From Euglena gracilis (lineage: Eukaryota; Euglenida; Euglenophyceae; Euglenales), in NCBI GenBank assembly GCA_039621445.1, contig CP154957.1:28008541-28072540 (forward strand): 64,000 bases of DNA, written 5' to 3'. The notes under the pieces are model-generated. The model was not told the DNA's origin. It searched no databases and worked only from the letters and a program-made list of their open reading frames with translations. The first letter of the stretch is position 1, and every line of letters begins with the position of its first letter. The translations under genes were made by a program, and so were the position numbers. Positions 51,243 to 61,842 of the stretch are shown here, in pieces.

Positions 51243-52420
51243 ATGAGCAATGCAGTGGAAAAGAAATTGGAATTATATGGCCGCGGACGTCCCGGAGCAG
51301 TGACCGCAGCAGCTGGAGACCTTGGAGATGCGGTCAACACACGGCAAACCGTGGCCGTTCTCCCCCCCCCCCAGACCCCCACCACAGAAATTACCCAGCC
51401 CAACCCCTCCCCCCCAGTGACGGCCACGGTCCGGGGCAGAAAAGGTCTGTCAAACCCCCCCAATTCATCTTACACAACAGCCCCTCAAGGGGAAGAGGGG
51501 GGGCCACAGCAGCCCCCCTAGATTCCAAAGGGGATTTGCCTGTAAAACTGGCCCCCATTGCCCCTGTGGTGTTGACCTTCCTGGCCTTGATTCCATCTCC
51601 CCATCCTTTGGCCAATTTGTGTATAGGCGAGGGGGAGTTGCCCCTGATGTGTGGTCTTTGGATGTCCAAATGTGAAGCATGTTGGGGCCCCATGGCCCAT
51701 CCTGTGCCAACCAAGGGCTGGGGCTGACTTCTGTCTTCTGGGCCTTCTGTCCAAAGTGGTCCGGCCACCAAGAAGCTATGGAAGCTGCTGGATAAATCCC
51801 CCGAGGGACCCACAGAGGCCCTCTGCCAGAAAATGGGGAAAAAGGGACCCACAGTGGCCCTTTCAATGACCCAGCCCGAGGAGGAAAAGGGGCCCACAGT
51901 GGCCCCTTTGTGGGGAGGGGCAGGAAGCCCTCCAACAATTATGTCTCAATTCCCGATCATTCCATCAAGGGAGGGACGCACACAGGCCCCCCTATGGTAT
52001 GTCAAGCAACCACATCAACATGGAGAAGACCAGATAGGCCAAACAGGGGCATTAGGTCCTATGGTATCTCTTCCAACAACAAGATCCTCCAGAGAGGTGA
52101 GCAGAGAGGGAGAGAGTGCATGCACATCCCGCCAGAAAACATTTTTTTTTTCAAGGGCCCAAGCCCTAAGGGACCTAAGGGTGCCCTGTCCAACACCCCC
52201 TGCCCAGCCCCCCAAAATCGTCTTAGCCAGAAAAAAAATTGCACGGAGGAAATATGGAGAGACACCCCCATCTCCGTCAAAGGTTGCAAAAAAGCCTGAA
52301 ATGGTGGACAAAAAATGCCCCCCCCAACAACATGACAACTCATCAGGGATGGCATTTAAACCCCCTGGGTCAGCCCACCAAAATTGTCCACCCACCCAAA
52401 ACACAGAGAAAATTTGAACC
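51243..52420 (+). pseudogene. DIRS2 ORF1 remnant
   Basis: MSNAVEKKLELYGRGRPG is intact; the frame stops at 51521 where the internal rearrangement begins. After it, the repeat region (GPTVAL units at 51790-51910) and the NCTEEIWRDTP block correspond to DIRS1 15680-16330. Confidence 0.75.
51525..51764 (-). other. inverted and displaced segment inside DIRS2
   Basis: This stretch (GTTGACCTTCCTGGCCTTGA and neighbours) reads in the opposite sense to the rest of DIRS2 and matches 16577-16815 of DIRS1 in the same strand of the window although the two elements face opposite ways. It also lies downstream of, not upstream of, the GGCAGAAAAGGTCTGTC block. Confidence 0.8.
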
Positions 52421-52429
52421 TACCCCAAG

Positions 52430-53960
52430 CACAAGAAATTCTGCAGGATTACAAAAAATCTGGATCCGTAGAGATGGTGAGGGATTAAACCACCCAGCAC
52501 CTGATCCCTTGGTTTCTAATTTCAAAACCAGAAGGGGGGGAGAGAAAATGGAGATTATTAAGCGGTTTCTGGGAATGAAATCAAAGGTTCCAAGTGAAAC
52601 CTTTCAAGCTGGATCACACATCCAGAACGTTTTTCCAGTGTTGGAAAAAGGCCACTGGGCAGAAAAAGTAGACCTAAAAGGTGCTTACTTCCACAACCCA
52701 GTGAGCCAGGCCCTATGGCCATTTCTAAGACATCAGGTGGGGGGGGGGCAGACCTGGTAATTCCAGGCAGGCTGTTTTTTGTCCTGAATGTAATGCCCCA
52801 AGTTTTATGTCAGTAATGAAACATTTGAAAAACTGTGGAGGAAAAGGGGCATCCAGGTATTTATTTACCTGGACGACGTTTTACTGGTGGCCGCAACACA
52901 AAACATCTTACAAAATCACCTGAACACAGTGGTCAAGGATTTAACCAAATCAGGTTTCAAAATAAATGTAAAAAAGTCCACCCAAATCAAAAATCATCTT
53001 CGATTTCAACTAAACTTCCAAGAGGGAAAATTACATGTCCCCCCCACAAAATTAAAACAGTAAAAAAGGAGCTGGGAAATATGGTGAAACATATTACGTG
53101 TCAAAAAGGCAACTGGCTGCCATTTTGGGCCAAATCAGATGCAATCTAATGGCCTCGCCCTCTATGAGGGCCTTTACGGAAGCCCTGGCATTTTTTTTGT
53201 CCGTGGAAACACAGCCCCCTGGGACTCAAAACACCCCATTTCCCAAAGAATAAAGGACCAATTAAGGGAAATAAAAATTCTGCTGGACACCTGGGGGGGC
53301 AGACCCTTCCCCCAACGTGCAACCAGGGAGTTGCACTCAGACAGCAGCACCCATGCCTGGGGTGAGCTGGACATTTGAACAGGCAAAATTGTGAAGGAAT
53401 TGTGGAGGGAAAACTCGATTTTGCACATAAATGTCAAAGAATTAAGTGCAGCAATAAGCACAGTACAAAGCCTCAGCCGTTCAGCAGAAACTGTGTCCCT
53501 GTCAGTGTACAATCAAGCAATTTACTATTACTTAACAAAAGGGGGGAGGGGGTGGCAGAACAGACCCAATTCCAAGCTAGCACCCTTCTTCAAATGGTGC
53601 ACGGTACACAACATAAACCTGCAAGTAAAGTGGGTCCCTTAAAAGGAATGCCTAGCAGACCCCATAAGCAGGTTGGAAATGGACAGGGGGGATTATTCCC
53701 TGGACCCCGAACTTTTCAATGGCTGAGGCAGCAGTGCAAAAATCACAGAAGCCTAAACAGAGACCTTTTTTGCCTCACCATGCAGCAAAAGACTGCCACG
53801 ATCTGTGGCCAGGTAGCCCCACTGGGAAGCCACAGCAGTGGATGCATTACAATGTCCCTTGGACAACATGGGGGATCTTTATGCCAACCGGCCCCGGTAT
53901 GTAATTCAAAATATTTCTCCCCGGATTAAAAGTGTTTCCACAGGCCAAAGTTTTGATGGT
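52430..53960 (+). pseudogene. DIRS2 RT, RNase H and Dam-like remnant
   Basis: Recognisable pieces: EKGHWAEKVDLKGAYFHNPV, FIYLDD at about 52860-52880, LHSDSSTHAWGELD, HINVKELSAAISTVQSL, and the Dam-like end in 53700-53960. Many indels and stops. Confidence 0.88.
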
Positions 53961-54840
53961 CACCCCCTACTAGGATTCAGCCACATGGTGGACCCAGTTA
54001 AAAACAATGAAAGTTCCAGGGACCCCCTGCCTGAAAATCACCGCTTACAAGGGTATGTTCACCAATTGCAGAGGGGAAAAGTGCCACCCCCCAGGTGGCT
54101 CCTGTTTTTCATGATTTGCTCAGGCAAATTATGGAAAGGAAACAAGTACAAAATACAACCATTAACGGTTTCCTGGGAATAAACCCCAGTTTAAAGCGTT
54201 ATCAAAGCACCTTTCCGCTTTTATGGGTTTTTTTGGACAAAGTGAGGGTACCACCACCCTTGAAACAACCACTGACCAAGTGGTTGACGCTTTAATTGAA
54301 CTGTTCCAATTTTCAAGTGCCCAAGCACGCAATGCATACAGTGCTATTCTTTTGATCCCTGGCTTTGGTGGCCTCAAATTCCATGCCATGTTGGCACCTT
54401 ATAAAAGGCTTTTGTACCAAATTTGGAGAAATATGGTGCATTCTTGGATCCCCTCCCAATCCTCCTGGGGCTGGCACAGTCCCCCCTGCCCTCTAATGTA
54501 TGTACGTTGCGTACAGAACTCATTTTCTGTTCACGCGTCCTCTGTTTATACAGATCATCTGATTTGGCACAGGTCCAAAGAACCACCAGTGTGTTGGGGG
54601 GGGGGCACCCTACATCAACATTAAGCGTAAAGGTAAAAAACGTCATAAATGGGAGAGAGTTGTCTCCATTCCGCAGTGCCTACAAATCAGTCCCTTTCAT
54701 TTGACGATGTCTTACGTGGCAGCAGCACGTTTCTTTATGAAACCTGGGGGCCCCCTTTTAATTACGTTAAAAACCCCCTATAAAGCCATTAAGACAGATA
54801 CCATTGCTTCTATCACCAAAACGTTTTTGACCAAACAAGG
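53960..54840 (+). pseudogene. DIRS2 tyrosine recombinase remnant
   Basis: TTDQVVDALIELFQFSSAQARN, LLIPGFGGLKFHAML, CLYRSSDLAQVQRT (first catalytic Arg) and the VSIPQC/SPFHL segment are found in different frames. The sequence is cut by the MITE at 54845. Confidence 0.85.
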
Positions 54841-54844
54841 GATA

Positions 54845-55191
54845 AACCCCCCACACCTATAAGAAACCCTCCTCTATAAGAAACCCCCACCTATAAGAAA
54901 CCCTTTCGGGACTTTTGGACCGACGCCCACCTATAAGAAACCCCCATCTATAAGAAACCACTGGAAAGCTTTGATCCCAACCATCTGTAAGAAACACCCC
55001 ATTTTTTTTCAGCGCCGAAGGCGCCGAAGTAAATTTTCGACTGTTTTTGGCCACTTTTGGTATTTTGTCAGTGCAAAAAATCATCAGACATTGAAACCCA
55101 CCTATAAGAAACCCCCACCTATAAGAAACCCCTCGGGCCATTTTTTGGAAACCCACCTATAAGAAGCGGGTTTCTTACAGGTGGGGGGGTT
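54845..55191. mobile_element. 347-bp MITE with TA target duplication and internal CCTATAAGAAACCC repeats
   Basis: Inserted in DIRS2: DIRS1/3/4 show the empty site GGGGTA(C/A)CCCCCC. Ends AACCCCCCACACCTATAAG.. and ..CTTACAGGTGGGGGGGTT are terminal inverted repeats of about 25 bp; TA lies on each side (54843-54844, 55192-55193). At least six ACCTATAAGAAACCC units are near the ends. TA duplication points to mobilisation by a Tc1/mariner-like or similar transposase. No coding capacity. Confidence 0.85.
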
Positions 55192-55232
55192 TACCCCCCC
55201 CCCAAGTTTGGGGACCCCACTCCACCAGAGGG

Positions 55233-55955
55233 TCACGGTCCGGGAAAGGAAATGGAGGAAGGAAGGAAAGGTAGTCTTCACATACCTGGACGACATTTTG
55301 CTGTTAGCACCCAGCAAGGGGATCTCTCACTGGCAGTTTTCAGCTTCAAACCTCCCCAAGTAATGTCCGGGACAAACACAGGAAATAAAGCATTTGGGCC
55401 AGTGGACGAATTTGGAAAACGGACAACTGAAAATTATCGAAGAAAAATAAAAAAAAACCGAGAAAGGAGTTGGGAAAGCTGCTGGAAGCACAAAAATGAG
55501 CTGCAGAACTAAGTTTTACTGTGGTGCACGTCAGAAGCTGTTTAGTTTCAATGCCATTTCTCAGAATTCTGACAGATCAACTTTTCAAAATGGTGCATCT
55601 GCACACCAAGCGTGGTTAGGACCACACCCCGACCATTCCTCAAAGGGTCAAGGATCAAATTGTGGAGTGGAAAGAATATTTACAGCCAGTTCTGCGCAGG
55701 GCATTTCAATCCCTGGCCTCCGAAGGACTGTTCTCAGACAGCAGCACCTGGCAGTGGGTGGGGGGGGGGACTGGAGAAAGTTTCAGTTGAAAATGTGCAT
55801 GCTTTCTGGATGAATAAATGCCTTCATATGAATAAAAGAAGAACTGATGTGGAAACCTTAAAGGCTTTGGCAAAACCAAAACAAACAATTGTTCTTCACG
55901 TGGACATCCAGGTAGCAGTAAGTTATTTAACAAATTCTGGAGGCAAAATGCTATA
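55233..55955 (+). pseudogene. RT-RNase H fragment of a second, diverged DIRS-like family
   Basis: FTYLDDILLLAPSK (about 55275-55316) corresponds to the YLDD block of DIRS RT. LFSDSSTWQW-like (about 55730) matches the RNase H HSDSSTHAW segment, and IVLHVDIQVAVSYLTNSGG (about 55890-55945) matches SLSVDNQVIYYYLTEGG. Spacing is right but identity is low, and frames are broken. Confidence 0.7.
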
Positions 55956-56270
55956 GATAAATTCCATCTTAAAACCCTTTTGTACTTATAGACAAGTGAA
56001 CTTGGGAATTATTCTGTTCCTGGGTATGCAAAACATGTCCACCTCTGGGGTGATGTATTTTTCAAAAAAAATTGTACTCCGGTGAAACATGTTTACGTTT
56101 AGGGTACCCTTTGGTCTTTTGCTCCCTGGTGAGGGAGTCTGCCAGTTGCTCCTTTGTGGTAACCGAAACTACTTGTAAACTGAGGTGCTTTAAGCCCACG
56201 AAGGGGCTTTGCTGGTGGACGCACTGAAGGCAGATTTAAGGGGTCTCACGCCAGGTTTTACAAACCTACC
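55956..56270. other. no feature recognised
   Basis: No ORF, repeat end or RNA gene that I can support. Confidence 0.4.
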
Positions 56271-56714
56271 TTGGAGCATCATTCCCTAGTGGGTTCAGAT
56301 ATTATTTTTGAACCCAGATCTAACTTGTCTGCTAATCGTACCCCACAGGGCTTCGATATCATGGTGGTGTCAATTAATGTCACTCAGGCAGCCAGGCCGC
56401 AAAGTTTTGGTGGTACCCCCCCCCAGTGCGGTCTGTTGACCAACTGCTTGGGGAAGGATATGTCAGTGTACGTCCAAAGCTTCCCTGATGCCCCCGAAAA
56501 GCCTTTTCACTTTCGCCTGGTGCGCGCCTACTTAGGTAAGAAAAAATCTTTGGAGCGGATGTTTGTGATGCCTTTCGTGATGTGCTATTGTCCTGGCCAA
56601 CAGTCCACGAGGTGTTTGCAGCATGCGTCCGCGTACCCTCCCCCCCCCACAATACGCCAAATTCCTGCCGCTGTGTTGCTTCTTGTTTCCGTTGAGCGGG
56701 GAGAGAGGGACTGA
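56271..56714 (+). CDS. unrecognised ORF, 147 aa
   Basis: Unknown. The first 105 residues read like a real protein (VGSDIIFEPRSNLSANRTP, GFDIMVVSINVTQAARPQ, FPDAPEKPFHFRLVRAYL), while the end runs into a C-run and looks accidental. It could be an exon or a fragment of a transposon protein. No motif is recognised. Confidence 0.35.
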   Translation: MEHHSLVGSDIIFEPRSNLSANRTPQGFDIMVVSINVTQAARPQSFGGTPPQCGLLTNCLGKDMSVYVQSFPDAPEKPFHFRLVRAYLGKKKSLERMFVMPFVMCYCPGQQSTRCLQHASAYPPPPTIRQIPAAVLLLVSVERGERD

Positions 56715-56735
56715 AAAACCTCGGGTGGTTGGTAC

Positions 56736-56985
56736 GCCGTTCCGAATGGGGGGGGGTAAATGGCGTGGCGAGGGGTCGGCGACCCGGGGGGAGGGGGGAG
56801 GGGTGTACCATGGTTTCCAACAAAATTTTCCTTCAAAAAACGCGAAGATCGCCCGTGGCGTGGCGAGGGGGTCCGGCTAGGGGGGATGCAGGGGGAGGGG
56901 GGAGTAGATGGCGTGGCGAGGCCCTCGGAGGGGGGAGGAGGGGTGTACGAACCCCCCACTGTGAAAGGATTTTCCTTCGCAGTCC
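56736..56985. repeat. G-rich stretch with repeated GGCGTGGCGAG
   Basis: ATGGCGTGGCGAG-like units at about 56759, 56853 and 56907 among long G-runs, and two GGGGTGTAC(C/G)A blocks. Frames through it are not genes. Confidence 0.6.
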
Positions 56986-56988
56986 GGT

Positions 56989-57333
56989 TCAGAGACTTTT
57001 GCTCTCTTCAGTGACCAACTTGAGAACTTCAGACGTGATGTGAAAGAATACCACCTGTGAGGAGAAAAGGTCACGCAGGATCGTGTGATACGTGTCGCGA
57101 AATCCCATGGGATCTGCCACGATGGTCAGGATATCGCTTTTTTTGAAAAAATTGTTCCATAATGCGATATGGACCAAATTGAAAAAATTCCATACGTTTT
57201 TCGCGTAATCATGCACCTTGTTTCCAGGTTGGTGTGTATAAAACACAATTAACTGAACCACAAACATGCAGGGTGTTCTCCACATTCCCGACGGGTAATC
57301 AAGGAGGTGTGGGTAGGATGGGTATTTCCTCAT
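56989..57333 (-). CDS. unrecognised ORF, 114 aa, minus strand
   Basis: Unknown. It has an ordinary amino-acid mix with hydrophobic and aromatic clusters (CMFVVQLIVFYTHQPGNKVH, NVWNFFNLVHIALWNNFFKK, DTYHTILRDLFSSQVVFFHI), so it may be a genuine exon or a piece of a larger protein. No motif recognised and no neighbour gives a clue. Confidence 0.4.
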   Translation of the reverse strand: MRKYPSYPHLLDYPSGMWRTPCMFVVQLIVFYTHQPGNKVHDYAKNVWNFFNLVHIALWNNFFKKSDILTIVADPMGFRDTYHTILRDLFSSQVVFFHITSEVLKLVTEESKSL

Positions 57334-57955
57334 TCCGCATCAAAACCGTCCGTTGTGTACCCAGTGTATTGCATGGTATTGGAATTAGTAATGAGTTTTC
57401 CCCTTTTGCCGGTTCGGTGACCGTGTGCGGAATGGGCTCCCCGGAAGGCCGAGTGGGGGAAAACGATCACCCGGCGCTCCGGTAAAAATTGGCACACGTG
57501 CCCAAAAAAATCCCTTTTTTTTGTGTCTTTCGGTCCCTTAAATGAGCCAGAACCTGGGTACGGGCAGCCAAATAATCCAAAATTGGGGGGGGGTATTTGG
57601 GCCAAATCCTTGGGGGTGCATCTGAAGCAGTAGGGGGGGGGAGTAAAAGCCTGGTTTAAAATGAAAAAAGGGTAGCGGGGGGGGTAGCGGAATAACACCT
57701 TCACCTTGCTTCACAGCGCCGATTGCCTTTCTTTTTTCCAATTTGAATTGTTGCCTTGGCTTCCCCTTTTGCTTGGCATTCCGGATTGGACAATCGTGTT
57801 CTTGAACTCAGATTAAAAATTTGAAAATCCTTCCTTCAGCATGCACAATTCTTTGAATGAATCATCATGAAAAGAGAAGCCGGGAGGGAAAAGTACACAG
57901 GTAAAAAAAGTAGCGGAAGAAGGGGGAAGGTTCGCTAATTTAGGTGCGCAGGCGC
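57334..57955. other. no feature recognised
   Basis: Holds G/C homopolymer runs near 57585-57690 and nothing else that I can support. Confidence 0.4.
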
Positions 57956-57959
57956 CAGA

Positions 57960-59060
57960 CCGCCTCCCGCTGCCCACAAATGACGCATTTCACGTTTCCA
58001 AACAACGAGGTTCATCCGCGTTGATGGAGATCCTCCGCGCGTTGCGGGTTACAACCACGTGTACAATCAAACGGTGATTCTGTTTTCAGAATTGCGATTA
58101 GTGTTGTATTTTCAACTGAAGATCCACAATCGAAAGCCGATTGGGTGGAAATTATTCTGCAGTGCACATATTGGAAGGAAGTGTTGTGGTGATGCGGGTG
58201 TGTGGGTACGTGGGTGTCGGTGGCAGTAGCCGGTGAGTCGTGTACAGGTGTGCCTGGATTCTGCACAACTGGTGGGAACCGTGGTTGTGGTGTATCTTGG
58301 CGAATACTCGACACCGTAATTATCTCAGGCCTTTGGGCTTTCGTCTTGTAACCAAGTGAAACGGCGGGGGTATCGTTACTTGCTTGCCCTACCTCGTGTG
58401 GAACACATGTAGATGTTCCATTGGGTAGGGGGGGAGGCTTTCTCCATACCCCAGCTGTAGAAAACGGTGGTTGGTGTGGTTGATAACGGGGTTACCGCTG
58501 TGGATAACGGTTCTGAAAAAGTGGTGGTCGTCATAGTTGACGCCAAACGTGATGGTGGTTTTGGTGAAAATTATGAGTTGGGTGATGTGCGCAAGCCGTG
58601 GGAGTGGCAATCCACTACCAACCGGTACTGGCGTAAAAATAGCTATTCCAAAATTACGTCAGAGCCATGTATTCCCGATTCGTACCCCCAAATATTGGTG
58701 AATTGTTGAAACTATGGGAGTTGTGTGCAATGCTTGGGAATGATGGGCAGGATTATCTCGAGCACACATCCCAAATCACCGCCACACACGGCGGTGTTAT
58801 CCGCGGTTGCAATTTGGATTAGTTTCTTGGCATTCACCAAGAGTGGGGTCGGTATCAACGCAAGCACTTTTACAAAATTTGAAAAAATGTGCAGTTCTTG
58901 TTGTACCAAGGTGGGGAATTTCACGGTGGTGTGTTAATTTTCTGCAGCAACGCAGAAATTCGTTCATCCAACCATGAAACTTCATCCTTTATGGATCGGG
59001 CATTCCAATGCACAGATTCTTCAAGCAGAATCAAACTTGTGCAGAATGCTGACAAGGTTA
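57960..59060 (-). pseudogene. relic of a C-like pol (protease to spacer region)
   Basis: On the minus strand, 58924-58712 encodes LLVNAKKLIQIATADNTAVC and GGDLGCVLEIILPIIPKH, matching element C at about 32776-32892. ATTCCCCACC..GTTGATACCGAC aligns to C's protease start, with the catalytic DTG region altered. The run down to 58600 matches C 32930-33040 at the DNA level, and 58314-58012 (FQYVHCRIISTQSAFDCGSS) matches C's [17 protein letters not shown]. Many indels: an old copy of C or of a sister family. Confidence 0.85.
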
Positions 59061-59164
59061 CCTTGTTGTCACGAAGCATTTTGCCATAAAAGCTGTGAAA
59101 TTGTGGTTACTCGGATATCCGTGCACGCGAAAAAGTGGGTAGTGAGCACATTTACGCTCACATA

Positions 59165-59300
59165 TGGCACAAAGTGGGGCCCCCTCACCCAGTGTGAGGG
59201 GTGGGTGAGGGAGGGGGGTGAGAGGGGGGTGAGGGTGGGGGGAGGGGGGGGGGGGGGGGTGGGGGGGGGGCGGGGGGGGGGGGGTGCGCGTTGGGTGGGC
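59165..59300. repeat. extreme G-rich tract
   Basis: Begins with GTGAGGG/GGGTGAG units and becomes nearly pure G (about 59230-59285). Many G-runs could form quadruplex structures on the plus strand. Length may be unreliable. Confidence 0.8.
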
Positions 59301-59639
59301 GGGGGTGAGGTATGGGGTGGTGCACATATGGCAGAAAGAGGGGCCCAAATACCTAGGGTATGGGGGGTATGTGGGGGTGTGAGGGGAAGGGTTTGGAGAT
59401 GTTTTTGACGAGGTTTATTGCCCCTGGGCTCTCGAACAGTTTCATACGTCGCGCGATTTGGCCACAAAAACGATCGGTAGACAAAGATGAGGTTTATTTT
59501 TTTGCCGGGGGGGGTCCGGGGGGGGCGGGAGCCCCCCCCCCCCCGGGAACTCGAACAATTTCATACGCGCCGCGCGATTTGACCACAGAGCGCGATTTGG
59601 CCACAAAAAAGACCGGACTTGTGCTGTGCACAGCACGAC

Positions 59640-60130
59640 CCCCCTGTCCGGAAGCCGACGAAGGAAGGCGGACGGGGGGAGGGGGACGAGGAATGCACAG
59701 CACAAGTCATTGCTGTGTTTTGGCATGCAGATTTTGATACCATTGTACGATACCCTCACCTGTCCAGCATCAATATGGACATGGTTACCGAGGCAGCCTA
59801 CCGTTGCCAAAAATGCCTCTCAGCGTACCATGTGCGGTGCACGGGCCACCACAAAGGGCCGGGGGACCCCAACCTCAAGTACTGTGTGTTTTGTTTTTTG
59901 TGCCAGCACTTGGAGAGGAGGCCAGATCCCGCGCAGCCAGCCCACCTCATTGAACACCCCATCGGGGTTTGCAGCTAGCCACCGCCCCCTCAACAGCCCA
60001 AACAATCAAGACAGCGCGAAGGACAGTGCGGGCGACACGCCCTCACAGGCAAGAAACGACTTGTGCTGTGCACTCCTCGTCCCCCCCCGTCCGCTTTCCT
60101 TCGTCGGCTTCCAGACGGCGGTGCTCTGTG
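59640..60130. repeat. inverted repeat (about 70 bp arms) flanking a PHD-like fragment
   Basis: 59640-59711 (..GGAAGCCGACGAAGGAAGGC..GCACAGCACAAGTC) is the reverse complement of 60057-60125 with a few differences. The left arm region also contains the smaller palindrome CTTGTGCTGTGCA..TGCACAGCACAAG (59626-59709). The enclosed 345 bp has a different composition. Confidence 0.8.
59712..59978 (+). pseudogene. PHD-finger-like fragment
   Basis: The frame (open 59619-59978) encodes YRCQKCLSAYHVRC then 14 residues and CVFC: Cys-x2-Cys-x4-His-x2-Cys-x14-Cys-x2-Cys, the last three quarters of a C4HC3 PHD zinc finger. The first Cys pair is not found upstream, and the start of the frame lies in the inverted repeat, so I take it as an exon or captured gene fragment. 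PHD fingers read histone tails, and in transposons they occur in some integrases and transposase-associated proteins. Confidence 0.5.
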
Positions 60131-60159
60131 GGCTCTCTTCTGCGTTTTGCTCGGGGCAG

Positions 60160-60493
60160 TCGGACTCCGCACTGTGAGATGTTGGGACTGCTTTCTCTGT
60201 TGCCGGTGTTGTTCTGGTGTGTTTTGTGCGCACGCAGGGGGTGTTTCTTACTGCTTTTTGTTTCCGGAGTTGGGTGGTCCAACGATTAAAGTAAGTAAAT
60301 TAAAGTATTTCATGTTCATTTCTTCTGGCTTCGAAGGGTTAAATTCGTAGAAAAAGGCACTGAGCGGGGCCTCCTAAGCTAGCACATCAAAATCCAGGCA
60401 GAAAGAAGACCGCGGGCGGGCAAGCATGCCCCATCAGGGTGGCAGGCGGACAAGTGTGCTCCCTAAAGGTCTTTATGCTTCGCCCGCGGTGCC
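60160..60493. repeat. diverged DIRS terminus next to DIRS4
   Basis: 60352-60450 (GGCACTGAGCGGGGCCTCCT.., GCGGGCGGGCAAGCATGCC) is a worn version of the DIRS inverted repeat, facing the opposite way to DIRS4's own left end. It probably belongs to an older element that DIRS4 landed in or beside. Confidence 0.6.
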
Positions 60494-60792
60494 TCGTACT
60501 CCCTCGAGGAAAACCGACAAGGGAGGAAGGGACACCGAGGGCGAAGCACAAAGACTTTGTGAGGCCATGCCTTGCTCGCCGGCGGTGTTGTTGGGATTGT
60601 TTGCTGCGTTGGGTTAGGAGTCCCTGCTTAGTGCCGCCTCGCCAGAGTTGGCTGACGATGCTGCTCCGACTTGGCGACGTGACTTCTTGCCCCTTGGGGG
60701 GGTCCCCCCCCTCTCCCCCCCCTGGCCCCCACTCTCGGACCGAGGGCTTTCGAACACAAATTTTCTTTTACGGGTGGGGGGGGGGGTCGGGC

Positions 60793-60897
60793 TCACAAGG
60801 TCTTTGTGCTTCGCCCTCGGTGTCCCTTCCTCCCTTGTCGGTTTTCCTCGAGGGAGTACGAGACACCTCGGGCTCCGCACTTTGCCCTTGTGAGGCC
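60793..60897 (-). repeat. DIRS4 internal complementary region
   Basis: Complement of the left terminus (60494-60562) fused to the complement of the conserved right terminus (GAGGTGTC end), as in DIRS1. Confidence 0.9.
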
Positions 60898-60899
60898 TG

Positions 60900-61842
60900 A
60901 TTGTGCACTGAAATTAGCGGGGCCAGGGCATTTTCCAGGGCACCTTGAGCACCAAGTCGTTGATAATGGGCTGTAAAAGCCTCCACCCCCCTCCACTGAC
61001 CAATTTCATAAACTTCTTGGGCAGAAAGGCCCAATTTTTTGAGTAAACCAACTCCTGCCCCTCTGGTGGAGTGGGCCCCCCACACCTGGGGGGTTACCCC
61101 ATGTTTGGCCAAAAAATTGTTTGTGATTGAAGCAATGGTGTCTGCACTTATGGCTCTGAAGGGGGGTTTTAAGGAAATCAGGAGGGGGCCCCCCGGGTCT
61201 CACGAATGAACGTGTGGCAGCCACATAACCCATCATTAAATGAAAAGGGGTTATTTGTGGGCACTGGGGTATGGACACAACTCTTTCCCACTTGTGGAAT
61301 TTTTGGCCCTTACGTTTAATTTTGATGTAGGGTGCCATACCCAACACACTGGTGGTACGTTTGACTTGTGCCAGGTCGGAAGATCTGTATAAACAGAGGA
61401 TTCGTGAGCAAAAGATAAGTTGTGTACGCAATGTACAAATATCAGTGGGCATGGGCGCCTTTGCCAGCCCCAGGAGGATTGGGAGTGGATCCCAAAATGC
61501 CCCATACTTTTCCAGGTTCTGGTTCCAAAGCCTCTTGTAGGGGGTTAACAGGGTGTGGAATCTCAGCCCACCAAACCCAGGAATCAAAAGCATAGCACTA
61601 TATGCATTACGGGCTTGGGCCTTGGAAAATTGGAATAATTGAATTAAAGCGTCAGCCACTTGGTCTGTGGTGGCTTCAGGGGGGGGCACCCCCATGTGTT
61701 CCAAAATTACACACAGAAGTGCAAAAGCACTCTGATAACGCTTTAAACTGGGGTTTCTCCCCAGGAAATCTTTAATGGTTTTAACCTTAATTTGTTTTCC
61801 CTCCAAAATTTGCCTGAGCAAATCATGCAAAGCAGGGGCCAC
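60900..61842 (-). pseudogene. DIRS4 tyrosine recombinase (two frames)
   Basis: 61842-61006: core-binding part and CLYRSSDLAQVKRT with the first catalytic Arg. The second frame (from 61112) gives WGAHSTRGAGVGLLKKLG with His-x-x-Arg, EIGQWRGVEAF and Tyr in TAHYQRLG. So the R..HxxR..Y set of tyrosine recombinases is complete once a single shift near 61090 in a G/C run is allowed for. It overlaps the preceding ORF by 100 nt. Confidence 0.9.

Larger units (their letters stand above)
50957..55232 (+). mobile_element. DIRS2, decayed plus-strand DIRS element, 3' end truncated
   Basis: Starts GACACCTCGGGCTCC (50957), the DIRS 5' terminus, with ITR to about 51080. ORF1 start at 51243 is conserved with DIRS1. 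RT, RNase H, Dam-like and recombinase remnants follow in order, all frameshifted. It stops matching at about 55232 (CCACTCCACCAGAGG), just inside the recombinase H-x-x-R region, so the ICR and 3' terminus are missing. It contains an internal inversion and a MITE. Confidence 0.88.

Noticed and set aside
54845-55191. CRISPR-like array of CCTATAAGAAACCC units
   Set aside because: Units are irregularly spaced, in both orientations, within an element with inverted ends and TA duplication, in a eukaryotic context.
59058-59467. Pro-rich ORFs on the minus strand at the G-tract
   Set aside because: Pure translation of the G/C run.
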